Of a stretch of DNA of 64,000 nucleotides, positions 51,331 through 63,769 are shown one piece after another (the first letter of the stretch is position 1; each line of letters opens with the position of its first letter). The notes below the pieces were generated by a model. That model searched no databases. It was not told where the DNA came from and worked only from the letters and a program-made list of their open reading frames with translations. The stretch is from Rotaria socialis (Eukaryota > Rotifera > Eurotatoria > Philodinida > Philodinidae): assembly GCA_905331475.1 (NCBI GenBank), contig CAJNYU010003659.1, positions 62,001 through 126,000 on the forward strand. Reading direction: 5' to 3'. Both the position numbers and the translations under genes were made by a program.

Positions 51331-51782
51331 CATGATGAAGAATATTTCGTAATATCGTGACTATTTATTAATCAAACATCATCGGAAAGACTCCCATCGA
51401 GTTCGACCTGTTTTAATTTATTACAGTGAGCTCTATGAAGTGATTGTGACGGATTCCATCCATCACGACTCCTTCAAGAGCGCATGTACTCATTAATCAC
51501 TGTTATCATCTAATCATTAGTTTATATTTGCTTCTCGCTTCTCTTCTTCTTCTTCACTGTTTATATTATTCGTATCAGCATTTGTTACTCGCAAAAGCAC
51601 TCATTCTAAATAAAAGAAGGAACGAACAAGTCGTTCCATCACAGTGATATTATTCTATGACTAATTGTATTCGATGGTCATTTTTTTCTTTCCAAAGATT
51701 GCCAAATTATAAAACACGAAGAATACTAATGGATAAACTGCGATATGCCATTAAAGCAAATGCCGGTTTCGAACTTTCTTAA
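51331..51782 (+). pseudogene. UBE3B 3'-end fragment
   Basis: This corresponds to part of exon 22 and all of exon 23 of UBE3B. The exon 22 part has a 4-bp insertion that shifts the frame, a substitution at the exon edge (TTACAG for TTAAAG), and a solo LTR in the following intron. The exon 23 part (to the TAA at 51780-51782) is unchanged at the protein level. There is no upstream gene body, so it is a dead fragment. Confidence 0.9.
51445..51643. mobile_element. Solo LTR of a retrotransposon
   Basis: The 199-bp insert begins TGTGACGGATTCC and ends TTCCATCACA, with the canonical TG...CA ends. GTGAT occurs on both sides (51440-51444 and 51644-51648), a 5-bp target duplication. The orthologous site in the left repeat copy is uninterrupted (GTGAC). 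An AATAAA signal near the right end fits an R region. There is no internal coding sequence, so LTR-LTR recombination probably removed it. Confidence 0.85.
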
Positions 51783-52413
51783 CCATTGTTTTCTGTATAT
51801 AAATGAAATAAAAACAAATAAAATCTATTTATCATTATTGTATTTATTGGATAAGTTCAAAGTAATGTAGACAAATAAAATCTTGGTTCCTCTCTCAAAT
51901 AATTCAATTTGGGTCAATCAAATACAAATGAACATAAATGCCGCGTGCAAAGCAATTCAATATCTGTTCATTGAGAAACACAATATGTTGTACTTTATTA
52001 GTTGATTTTATTCGAGTAACAAGTTTCTGTTAGTTTCTGCCATTTGAATGCAATCGTAAAGCATAGAAACAAATTAATATTAGAAAAATAATCAATCATA
52101 CAAGCACACTTCATTAATATCTGATTTTAATCCATCGACAAAACACACGAATATCATTAGCACTTGATAAATTATAATTGACATTATTTATTTAGACGAA
52201 GATTTTCATCGGTTGATCTTTTTCACGAATAAACTATTTTATTGAGAATAATTGAAAGGTTAACTCTATTCAAAAAATTTCATCGCATCTTTAATTCATA
52301 GCTGAACAGATCATGATCAACTAGACCTGGAATTTGACGAACATCATTATCTATTAGAATTCCTTTTACTAATGAAACCAAAATAAATAAGTTGAATCTA
52401 TCCGTTATTTTCT

Positions 52414-53846
52414 TTAATGCGTTTTGTATTTAAAAATATGGCGACGATATTTGAAGTTATGAAAAATATTAAATGATTGCGATAGGCTTGGTAAAATAAT
52501 TGCCATGGAAATTGAACCGTACCAAACACCCACAATAGCAAATATATAAGATAAAAACTGATATTCTGTAATATCAGAATAGCCAATCGTTGTTATAACT
52601 GTAAATCCCTAATAGAAAAGAAGAATCTGATCTTGAGTGCAACCTGATCAATGATACAATATTTACATGCCATAGTGCTTCACCAATATTTTTAATTTCA
52701 TTATCTTTATGTATTTGCTCAAGAACAAATTGTGTCAAACCAAAATAAAACATTCCAAATATGATCAATATTGTTAACATTACAATGTCTTTTAAATTGA
52801 CATATAAAATTTTAAAAAATACCTCTAAACATTTTGCATGACGAGTTAAACGAAATAGACGAAATAATTTAAAACATGTTAAATAATCAAATATTTGAGT
52901 TTCTTCTACTGCTAATAGGTTTTCATCTTTTTTCTCTGAAATATAAACTCGATAGTAGATTTGACCTAGTATTGTTGGTAGTATACATAAGATATCTAAT
53001 GCAAAATTAGAATCACGAAGTAGATATATAAATGAAGGTGCTGATAAAGTATGCATGAATAATTCAATATAAAACCTAAAAAGAGAGAGATCAATTTTTA
53101 TGAAAATTCTATTTTATTTTCTATTTCGATTGTTTATTTTTCTCAGCTAACCATGTAATACAAAAACATTCCAATGTTACATTTTCTGAATTGAAGTAAG
53201 GTATGAATTGATAAGGACGTAGACTAATATCTGAACATTTAAAACCTTCCGTGTGATTAAGAGGTTTTGATGGATGGGTTATCATCCACATGGTATTATG
53301 AAGATTTCGATAAACACTCATTGTTTCTAAACATAATGAATAGATTGCCAAAGCATTGAATACTGCAGATAATGTACTAAACGAAGAATTAAAATAATTC
53401 ACAGGTAAACGATGAAATGTTCGATGTAATGCTTTTCTCAGCCAAGAATTTGGTTCGATTTGATTATCTTCATTTATTGATAAATAATCGTTATAAAATG
53501 TTTGAATTAACTTTTCATTTAATTGAAAAAATCGAATTTCTTCATAAAATATCATGGCTGAAGTTGTTTCAGCTTTAATTAAAATACCATCATTTATGTA
53601 ATAATACAAAATAGATTCAAATGAACTTGAATGACGCGGAAAAAAATAATCACTCGTACCAGGTATGAGATAACGTGCTCGCTTTAATGGATTGCCAAGA
53701 ATTGTGTCAGGAAAATTGATTAAATCACAAACATTAATTTCATAATGTGTTCCAGATATATTTATTGTTAAACGATCATCATCACTTTCGAAAAATGTAG
53801 TCATTGATAAAAGACGATCGAGAGCATCCTTTGCCCAACTATTCAT
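52414..53846 (-). CDS. Voltage-gated potassium channel (Kv type) with GYS filter
   Basis: Three exons (53152-53846, 52667-53075, 52414-52608) give 432 residues. A T1/BTB tetramerisation domain occupies about residues 24-120 (LTINISGTHYEI, FPDTILGNP, DYFFPRHSSSFESILYYY). S1 is near LSAVFNALAIYSLCL and S2 near CFCITWFYIELF. S3 is FALDILCILPTILG. S4 is CFKLFRLFRLTRHAKC, with five positive charges three residues apart, so voltage sensing is expected. S5 is DIVMLTILIIFGMFYFGL. The pore helix is followed by TTIGYSD (residues 374-380), where Kv channels have TTVGYGD: the third signature residue is Ser, not Gly. S6 lacks the PVP bend and the cytoplasmic tail is very short. The last exon overlaps the direct repeat. 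Ion selectivity is uncertain. Confidence 0.9.
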
Positions 53847-56800
53847 TGTTTTCTATTAATTATCTCAATTAAGAATTACGCGCTACTTTATTTGTTTATC
53901 AATTCAAATTTATTTCGTACCATAGTTCCAATCTGAAAATAGAAAACGAACTGATGAATGCAATACATATAAGTAAAGGGAATAGACGATTGATACACTT
54001 GTTATACTAAGACTAAAAACTTCGATAGAATGACGTAATTAAGGTTTAATAATTTGATAAATTGTTCTGATATTTATTTTTTCTTGAGCATGATGATAGT
54101 AATTATGGGTGTGGGTGGGTGCGGGTGAGGGTGTGAGTGTGGGATGTTGATTCAAAGAACAGCCATATCAACACCCTCAAGAGAAAAAATCCTAACAGGA
54201 TTCTATTTAACCATAAAGAATCTAGCGAACAGGAATTGCTAGAAATCGAGCTAGACTTCTGAATAAAAATTGACAAGATACTTGAAATTCAGAATTCTGG
54301 CAGATCTTTCAGGGTTTCTCTAGAAATGAACAGGCTTGATAGTAGAGCCGGTGTAGTACCAATTAATATAGTTACAATAGTTCCTATCAGATCTGGCGAT
54401 GATATACAACAAACATTGAAGCCTGTCGTATGGCTTGCTTGAGTCATTTCATCTCTGCAACTCCCTATCCTCTCATATCTACTTGAAATAAAGTTATCAT
54501 GGTTGTAATTTTGTTCTTGTTTCAGAATCTAACTAGATTGTTACTTTACTTAAGAGCTATATCTTCAATATATGACTTATTAGGTTTCTACTTGTCAAGA
54601 TCATTGGTTTTGTCTCTGGTTCTATGATAGAAATATGTGTTATTTTTTGGAAATAATCGTTATGAGTATATGTCGTCAGGATCCTTTGAGCATAATTCAA
54701 TACTAGTAAAATGTCATCGTAATGTATGTTCACTGGCTCATTTGTCAACTTATAAATTTGGAAACTAAAAATATTATGAAAGAGCTACAGAATTTTATTA
54801 ACAAAATAATTTGAGCTAGTAGTTGAGAACAAAGCTGGACAGATTGCGTGAGTCTTAAAAATCTATCAAGCATTTTGCTTTTCGTTGTGACTAAGACCTC
54901 TCAATTAAAGCATTCCTTTTAATGGTCCTCTTATTCAGACACAAACAGGAAAAAAATTCTCATGTTCATTCAACTCGACGTTGAATACCAATACCAATCA
55001 GAAAAACGAAAAGAATATGGTAAAACTGTCAAAATTTATTTCAGTATCAAAGCTTCCGTGAAAGCATCTTTGACGAGTATCAGTATCATATTTTATCACT
55101 ATATTATAGCCGATATCTGCATCGAAGAATTGAAAAAGTATTCGTTTAAGATCTATGCTCAAGTAATCAAACATTCACATAATCTATCCATGTTATTCAT
55201 TCTATTGTTTGTACAATACTTCAAGACAAATCGTGTTTCTTTACTAATCATTTTGTGAAGAACTTTGTTTACGAGCAATGTCGCTTCTTGTCATTAGTTT
55301 CAAAACAAATGTTATTTTTAATCATGTTTTTTAGATCAATCCCAGGTCGTGGCAGTACGGCGGGAAACGACCGGAATTAATAGAAGCACGTTTGATGAAA
55401 AAATTGAATTGTATATGGATCTAATCAATTTAGATTATAAACAAACTTATCGGAGATGAATAAAAAATCTACCCTCCTTTATTGATATCCAACATATATC
55501 ATACATGTAACTATTTCAACAAGGATTAAAACATCAATAATTTTTATTTTCGAGTATGTCAGGCTTATTATGTCCGTAGACGCTTATAAAGAATGAGACA
55601 ACAAACAAGAGGATAGGAATATAATCATGATGACAGAAAGGGAAACATAGCACGCAAAACAAAATAGCGCGAAGACTAACTAAGAGGTGATGGTCATTTA
55701 GAAGGGAAATCATAGATAAATAATAAGGAGAAAAAAAGGATAATAGGGAGAACAAAGAAAAATATAAATAAGAATAAGAACATGACGAGAAGGGCAAAAA
55801 AAGAATAGCAGATGATCATTTATTTGTTTTATTTGAGTGGTTCTCTATGAACTGAATGCATTGGCTTAGTATAGTGCCTCATATCTATTCGTCATTTTTG
55901 CACTCTAATCAATCTGAGGAAATTTTCTACGCTCAAGCTTTGTTGAGACTTCTCCATTTGTTTATTTTTACCTTGCTTCTGAAAAACTCCCACTTAAACA
56001 AATCACTATAGGAAAGAGATTCTCCTAAGTCAGGTTTGATTATATTATTCTAACGTCAGTTGTTGTAATAATCATCATGTGAACTAGTAAATCATAACGA
56101 CGAAGAAGTTGTATACTTTGTATATGATCTATCTTTGAGCCGAGGTTAATAAACATCTGATATAAAAAAAAGTAATTAGGTAGTACCATAAATGCCCATG
56201 ATATTACAACTGAAGTAATATATAAGCGGTTTATCGAGAATATTTCTGCTTATTGTATAGAATTGACTGTGAGTTAAAGGTAATCTTCTCTTCTGGCAAA
56301 TCAAACGTAACATTTGTTTTGAACCAGTTAGTATTCAAATGATCAAGTTTAAACCAAGATATATCACAATCCGTACCATCGATGAAAAAAATTTAAGACT
56401 TCAAACCAGGTGAAGCAGGCACAATCGTATACATATAGTTCAGAATTATTGAGTGGGAAGGATATTTTGACAATATTGCTTAAAATTATAAATAATAATA
56501 ATAATAATATAGTTTTAGTGAAGTAAATACATCATTCACCATAAGTAGCAACCACCGACGTACATATTTCGTCGAACACAATACCACTTGCCTTTTTATG
56601 GCCTACTTGAGATATCTTTGCTCGATGAGTTACATATTCATTCGGATCCTAAGAGTATGGTAAAAAATTATACTCTCGCTATTTGTAGCATGTAAAGTAC
56701 ATAGAAATTAAGTATCAGCGTCAGTTTCTTAATAAAATCTAAGAGTTTTTTTTGTCGAACACATTCCCTATAAGTTTATGCTTTTTAAATTGTTTTTGCT

Positions 56801-57880
56801 TCTATAATAGATTAATATAGCGTCACAGAAAGAATTTATCTTTCAGTTGTATACGCATAGAACACTGTCAAAAGATATTTCCTACATAAATAAAAGTCAT
56901 CTTGATTGCTTTCGTAAATGTTATATTCAATTATAAATTCATTAAATATCATATGGCAAAAACGTCTTTCATTGGCCGTGTCAAGTGTTTCTCATAAAGA
57001 TAAAGAGAAGACAATTATGTTCTACACGAAAACGTAATACAATAGTGTATTGACCAGTAACATTGTTTACTTTTATTGGCTAATTGCATAGCTTTCATTG
57101 CAACGGTATACCATGACCAAATTAAGATTTCTAGAAACTGATTGGTTCTATCGAATGTTTCTTTTAACCCGAATGTTATTTTCTAGTGAAATTCTACTCT
57201 ATTCATTTGTTATCAGTTCACTTGAATCTAGGTCAAAACGTAATACAATCAAAAAATAAGAAATATTAAAGACTCCCGAGACATGATTGATTATTCATCA
57301 GCCGATCATACAGTATAAGAGTATTTCTATAATACGAAAAGTATTTTTATTTGGCTTATTTTTCAATTCCATTAATTGTATTTATATTTGTGTTAGTTTG
57401 AAGAAGCTTCCTTCAATACTATTCTATTGGATAGAAACGGAAACGGAAACTTATGATTCATGTTGGTAATTATTGTACTAAGACTTTCATGTCATTTTCA
57501 AAACTGATTCCAACCAAGTCCTTTGTGCAAACCAAATAAACATGTTATTTGAAACATAAATGATTTCATAACTCTATAGATATAAAACTGTTTCTAGAAT
57601 TTCTACTATATCAATTTTTCAAGATTTCTTATCTTATTTTGTCTTCTCTTAAAAGTAATTTAATTACGAAAATGATTTCAAACAAATACTCATTAGAAAG
57701 TATACCAAAGCTAGTTCATAGTTATGTTGCTGTTATTTAATATTTTTGCAAACAAAGAAATCGTTGATTAGCCATTTTATTTTTGACTTGCTTATATATT
57801 TATTGATTTATCGATGACGAACATTGAAGACAGAGAAAAAAAGGAACAGTCTCGCCTAATCCTCTCAAAATATCCAATAA
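53847..57880. other. 4-kb gene-poor region
   Basis: No convincing exon was found. The frames at 54557-54748, 54962-55258, 55534-55797 and 57287-57469 lack motifs and splice context. A purine-rich tract lies at about 55540-55810. A G-rich tract at 54106-54144 is listed separately. Confidence 0.5.
54106..54144 (+). repeat. Degenerate telomere-like G-rich tract
   Basis: The tract is an irregular run of TGTGGG, TGGG, TGCGGG, TGAGGG and TGTGAG units in otherwise AT-rich DNA. TGTGGG is the telomeric repeat reported for bdelloid rotifers, so this may be an interstitial telomere-like remnant. It is short (about 39 bp) and could also be a chance minisatellite. Confidence 0.5.
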
Positions 57881-58636
57881 TCAAATATGTGCCAGATCAT
57901 CATGTCCATCGGAATCCGATCCTGATACCACTTGTCGTCGATCATTGCGAGCACCTTTGCCAGACTCTTTTTTAGTTCCTAATAAATTTCCAGCATTCAA
58001 ATTTCCAGTTTTTTTTGGCATACGATTAGGATTATAATAGTCATGACCATCTTCATCTTCATCATTTGATTCTTCTTCCGAGAGACTTTCATTATTTGCT
58101 GTACGACCATTTGTATTTCGTGGTAATCCATCTACATCATCATCTGATTCTGCTTCGTTATAACGTTCATCAAAAACAACTTCTTCTAATCCTTCATTAG
58201 TACTTGTTGCTGTTTCAGTTATATTGATGTTGTCGGGAATTTCATGCATACGTTTTAATTCTCGAGCTTCATCAGCTAAGAAAAAGAAATGCCGTCTACA
58301 TTGAAATATATGTTTCGTTTATCAAAGTAATAACTCACCAAGATATCTCATAATAACATCAGCTTTGTCGTCTTGATAATCTCGTAATCCCACAAGAATA
58401 ACATCTCCTTGATTGATCCATTGTTTTTTACGTAGTTTACCACGAATGTGACATAAACGTTTTTTTCCACCTGCACTATCGAAACAGAATGCTTCTAAAT
58501 GGCCATTTCCCAAAATACGTGTAACTTGCGCATAAGATTGGCCATCTTCTTTAAGTATTAGTTCTCGTTTCACATCATCATTTTCATTTTTACCACGACG
58601 CCGATTTTTACCACCTTTTCCTTTATTTTTTGGCAT
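57881..58636 (-). CDS. EIF1A: Translation initiation factor eIF1A with long acidic tail
   Basis: Two exons (58339-58636, 57881-58275) give 230 residues. The N-terminus is the basic, nearly invariant [19 protein letters not shown]. The OB fold follows: [40 protein letters not shown] and [20 protein letters not shown]. The eIF1A helix leads into a C-terminal tail of about 125 residues, rich in Asp, Glu, Ser and Asn. The animal form is about 144 residues in total, with a tail of about 30. eIF1A binds the 40S A site and promotes scanning and start-codon choice. The usual end DDIDDI is replaced by DDLAHI. Confidence 0.93.
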
Positions 58637-61600
58637 TATGCTTGTTCGAAGATTTGCACTTAATGTGAAATATTGAATTAAAAACGAAACTTTGTTGGTT
58701 CTATAAGAATCACGAGAGTGAACTTAGAATCTACAAATAGAAGGAAATCAATGACGTAAAAATTTCTTTTTAAATAATGAGGCATGTACGAATAAAAGAA
58801 ACAACAATCAACAAAGTATCTGAGACGCCGCTTTTCATAGCCAATAAACTTGAAATTATAAATAGATGTAGACACTTATCAACAAATAACTTTCAAAAGA
58901 TGTCGCATATAATTGTCACCCTGTTTAGTTTGTTTTTACTTAATTTAACGGGTTCGATAATGTTGTACAAGATTTTTTTATTAAATACAATCGAATATGT
59001 TTGAATTTATCGAAAAAGCAAAATAAGTAACTAAAGGTTCCATCATAATAAGTAATCTGTTCACTAATGTGCATTTTGCTTGAACAAGCAATCTCCCTGA
59101 ACAATATGTTTAAAAACAAAATATATGTAATAATTATATTAGTGTTGATATGCATCAAACAAATACTTTATGGTTTGAAATATAAGACGAGTTACGAGTT
59201 CGAGTACAACAAAGACTTCTTTCCATACTGATAACGGATATTGTGAAAAACAAGAATCAGTCAATGAACTACACATTCTATGTGTAATAACTATATATGA
59301 AACTTGTAGTTTGTTTATCTAGAATCAATAATGAACAATAAAAAAAAACAATATTCTCATACAATAAAAGGTAATATTTAAGAAAGAGAAGCTGATTAAC
59401 ACTAATGACATGTTTTGGTGAATGCTAATACTAGACAAGTACAATTTTCAGAACTATTTACCATTTATTTCGTTGTTATACATACTGTTTCTGTCAATTT
59501 CGTACGGTAGTATATGTGCAATGCAAAGCCACAATATCTATGATAATACTCTGAGATAATAATAATGTAACCACCTGGGTGGAAAAAAATTATAAATATT
59601 CAATGAAAAAGGAAATTAAACCCATTAGACAAAGTTATTGAGTTTTCATGAACTATCGAAAGTATTTTTGTTCTCAATGGTACTTCAACATGTAAAACCA
59701 TTAACCTAAGAGAACTTGTTTAGTTGAAGAATAATTATTATGCTATCATTTTGTTTTGTGACAAACAAAAGGGAAATGGAACACAAGTTAGCTGATGCAG
59801 ATCGTATCTACACTTTACTGATCAATCATATCACATTTAGAAGGCAACAATTGTAGAATGTCTGTATCCTTTATATTTGATATCTCTCTACTTTGCAAGC
59901 AAAATAATTAATAAAAACTATTAATTCAAAATATGATTCTTCAATATCATATGTTTTTTATTGATTGTTTGTTAAATATGTTCCTGAGTTTCTAAAAAAA
60001 AGAGGTAGTATTTTAATTGATCTTATAATTTTGATCAATACTAATTACCTTTTGTAACTATTGATTATAAGTTGTAAAGTTTTTATGCTTTATCTTATAG
60101 AGTATTTTTTAATGTAATGTTTTAAATATTGTACAATTGAAATCGAAAACACGATCATGCATTATATTCCCCTCGTTGGTGTTTCTTGACCCCATGAGCT
60201 TTGAATATAGTTTCAATTAGTTATTTCTTACAAAACACGACACGCATATTATGTAAAACAGTCAAAATAGTATCTTTCTATTTGAAAGTATTGATATTTA
60301 GAAAGATCCAAATTTGTACAACAGAACACTTGGTTTTTATATTGATTTTTGGATTTTCTCTAATACTTATGATATCTTTAAATTTCGTTTACGTATTTAT
60401 GCTATCCAAGTGGGTTTCTTCGTACAATTATTGTGGCGTGCATTTTTAAACGCAATTGTTATGGATAGTGATAAGACAATTCAGTGGTAATTATCTATAT
60501 TAATTATTCATCATAATTATCGACATTGTCATTTGAGTCATTTGCTGATAGGCTAGCATTGTAAGCAGTATGATTATTCATGTTTTTTCTGTACTTCGGC
60601 TCTATCATTAAATTTATTAACACTGTTTCATTGATCGAATATAAGATTTTCTAATTCATCGTTAGGAAAAATGTTGATAAATATTTATCAGCTAAGGAGT
60701 ATCTTACAAAAACATTACAATTCGAAATTAACCGTTTTTAATAACATAACTGAATTCATTATCAAGACAATTATCGAAAGTTCGAATATGTTTTTCGAGA
60801 TCAAGATAAAGAATGGACACTATCGTCGAGTAATTTCTACTGTATATTTGACAATACAGCATCGAGAAAACTTTTATTTTAAAGAAGATTGATCATCATT
60901 GCGTATGACACTATGGTATTTTTGTTGCTGCTCTCTGCAATTATAGTAAGCATAAAAGTCTTTAGAAGTTTGTAATATGAAAAGAAGTTTTTCAAAACAA
61001 TTAGATTTTCTAAAGAATCAAAATCACATGGTAATATTTATTTTATTATTTCTTCATAAATATTAAGTATCTAAATAATACAAGAGATTACAATTTATTG
61101 GAGTAGAAGATTTAAAAATAAAAAATTAACACAAAGGTTAACCATTGCTACAAAATTGCCTTTGCAGAAAATAAAAAAAGTTTTTCTGTTTTTATTCAGC
61201 CCATTGTTAAAATCAATTTGAATTATGCAGACATCATATATCAGTTGCAAAAGTTAACCAAGACTCTAGTGATCCGGATATTAGCAGCACGTATAGCTAC
61301 TAGAAGGTGAATTCATCACAGTTTTTATTTGCTTATAACCTTTATTCACTTACGAATATTACCATGAGTAACGTTAAAAACATTTAGTACACTACTTTAA
61401 AACTTTTCAACATGAAAAAGTGTTTTAATAAATATCTTAAGTAGACAAATAAAGTCATATCTATCTATTTTTATCTTGATAATCCTTTATTTTGAGAGAA
61501 ATGAAAATTTTCCAGCACATGGAACTTCCTTAATCTTGAAACTTAATGAAAAATATAGTATTTCACAATGATATCACTGTATGATGATGTGAACTATTTT

Positions 61601-63541
61601 TAATATGATGCGGAGCATCACATCCATGTTGTCTGTCGCGAGTCTTAGTATTTAGATTACATTTAATTCTTTCTCCGCAATATTTGAAAATAACTTCAGA
61701 TACTGATAGTAGAGCCTGCTAGAACTGGTTGAACCAATATTTTTCAATGCACACAATTTACTTGGATAAATCGTACACAAGTATAGTGAGTGATTTTTCA
61801 AGAACTAACTTCCTTATTTCTATGATAGTTTAATCGATTATTACTTTGAACGGCTCTAGTTAATACTAAAAGAAATAAAAAGATATTTGAACATTGTTTT
61901 TTGTTTTATATATCACTTCTTCCATGTTGAAATAGATGTCTCAAGTGCTTGTCATTCAATTTTTGTGTAAAAAAGCATTTACTCGAGAGAACGAGAAAAA
62001 ATATTTTAGTTGGAAGATATTCTTTATTGAATGTAAAAAAAATAAAAGAAGAAGTTTGATCGTGTCTATATGATTTTCACTGCAATGAAATTTCTATCAT
62101 ATAGCATATCATTCATTAAGATCAATAGCACTGAAATTTCTCGCTTCGTCTATTTGACATAACTTTTTCTCTTCGCTAGTATCAATGTTAATAAAACAAC
62201 AACTCACTATTGTTCCATATGAAAAATAATTTACTTTCTTCATAACTAAAAATCTAGGAAAATAAAACAACAAATCTTCTTCAGCTGACAACAGAGATAT
62301 ACATGGTTTGCATGACATAGATACTTCGCGATAAACTAATTTTACATATCAATACGTAATCAATGGTGTGTGAGCTACGTTTCATCTATATACTGTGTAT
62401 GTAACTTAGAATCTAATATTATCATTGAGTTCAGACTGTTCGACATCAAATAATCGTTTATGAAATAAGAAACCTCTTTGTGGTCCGAGTACATTTTTAA
62501 TCGACAATGAATGTGCACATATGTTTTTATGAATGCTTGTTCATCAAGAGAAATCAATCAGAACAAGTTCAAAATCAGTTTTTATTTGAATAAGAGTTGA
62601 AAAATACTTCAATACATTAAAACTATAGAAAAGTACGTGATAATTTAAAAGTACTTCGATGTAATTGTAAGTTATCCACATCAGTTTCAAGTATTAGAAG
62701 CTATGCAATTTTCCCAAGATTTGAAGAGATCTGTGCTTGACGATTTTAGAAAACACTAAAATAATCGATTTCTTTATCTAGAGATACAAAAATTTCTCTT
62801 TTCGATAATTATTTTCTTGTATAAAAACTATTTTGTTGAACTCTTTCCGTTGAAAAGATATTGACACACTCCGAATAGCTCTAAAAACTAATCCAAAACT
62901 TGCCAAGCACTTTCGATTTGAAATAAAATTGATTTGTACGAGATCTCTATACTTTAGACAGGCGATCAAAACAAAATTTATCCCATTATGCAGTATATCA
63001 TTGATGAAAATGATATTTTATCCTTCATTTATATAATAATCTATTTAAAAGTAAGATTTTCATTGAGTATCGATCGGAAACTTTCGTGAAATATTATTCT
63101 ATATATCGTAAATGAAAAAAAATGTTCTGTTTGATTCTGTTTCTTTTTCTGGAATAGCTATGAATTAAAATTAGTTTCTTCGTAATTAGAAAAGAAAACA
63201 ATAAACATCGTAGCAGAATAAAAGTTTTTCAAATTTTATGTTCTTTTTTTCAAGACTTGTAGAGTACAAATTTATTCTTTGCACTATGATGTCACTGATA
63301 TGCCGGTGCTAATACATCATAGGTTAATATAAAAAGAAAAAGAAAAAGAAAAAACAAAACTACAAGCAAAGACTCTGAATAAAAGTTCTAGTCAATGGTG
63401 GAGGATAAGGAAGAAGAGAGAAAAGACTTGTGATAATAACTACAGTTGATTATCATATTCTAGCTTTGACAATGCAATTGAGTATATGCTAATAGAAATT
63501 TCCATGATTTTCATATGTAAGCGATTGAAACAACGAAAATA
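58637..63541. other. 4.9-kb gene-poor region
   Basis: No exon with family motifs or consistent splicing was found on either strand. Frames such as 60201-60449, 60671-60892 and 62109-62318 are low-complexity translations of AT-rich DNA. No element with inverted ends or tandem array was recognised. The eIF1A promoter should lie near the left end. Confidence 0.5.
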
Positions 63542-63769
63542 ATGACAACAACATTAACAACATCAATGAAATTGTCTCGATATTATGATCAATTTCGAAT
63601 AATACATAGTATTTTTGTTAAAATTTCATTTCCATATATTTTTCTAATAGCTACTATTGGTTTTGTTACTAACACATCTACTGTTCTTCTTTTGTCAAAA
63701 AATTTCATAACGAAAAATATGAAAAATAAATGGACATTAATCGCATTAGGCATGTTCGATTTAAGATAA
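63542..63769 (+). pseudogene. GPCR-like N-terminal fragment
   Basis: A 75-residue frame has a first hydrophobic helix with an Asn (FPYIFLIATIGFVTNTSTVL), a basic intracellular turn, and KWTLIALGMFDL, resembling TM1, the first loop and the start of TM2 of rhodopsin-class receptors (GN..V, then the LA..D motif). It stops at TAA directly after FDLR, and the following 230 bp show no continuation. It is read as a truncated receptor copy, with low certainty. A first exon of a gene continuing beyond the window is less likely because no donor site follows. Confidence 0.35.

Larger units (their letters stand above)
51331..52567 (+). repeat. Right copy of the ~1.03 kb direct repeat
   Basis: This copy matches 27901-28929 over its whole length. 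The extra 208 bp are explained by a solo LTR with its 5-bp duplication plus a 4-bp insertion near 51365. The left end shows more substitutions (former UBE3B exon 22) than the right end. Similarity stops at 52567, within the last Kv exon, which continues uninterrupted here but not in the left copy. Confidence 0.95.

Noticed and set aside
52398-52586. 62-residue minus-strand frame, also present at 28760-28942, considered as a repeated small membrane protein gene
   Set aside because: Both are out-of-frame readings of the Kv last exon within the direct repeat. The real frame encodes S6.
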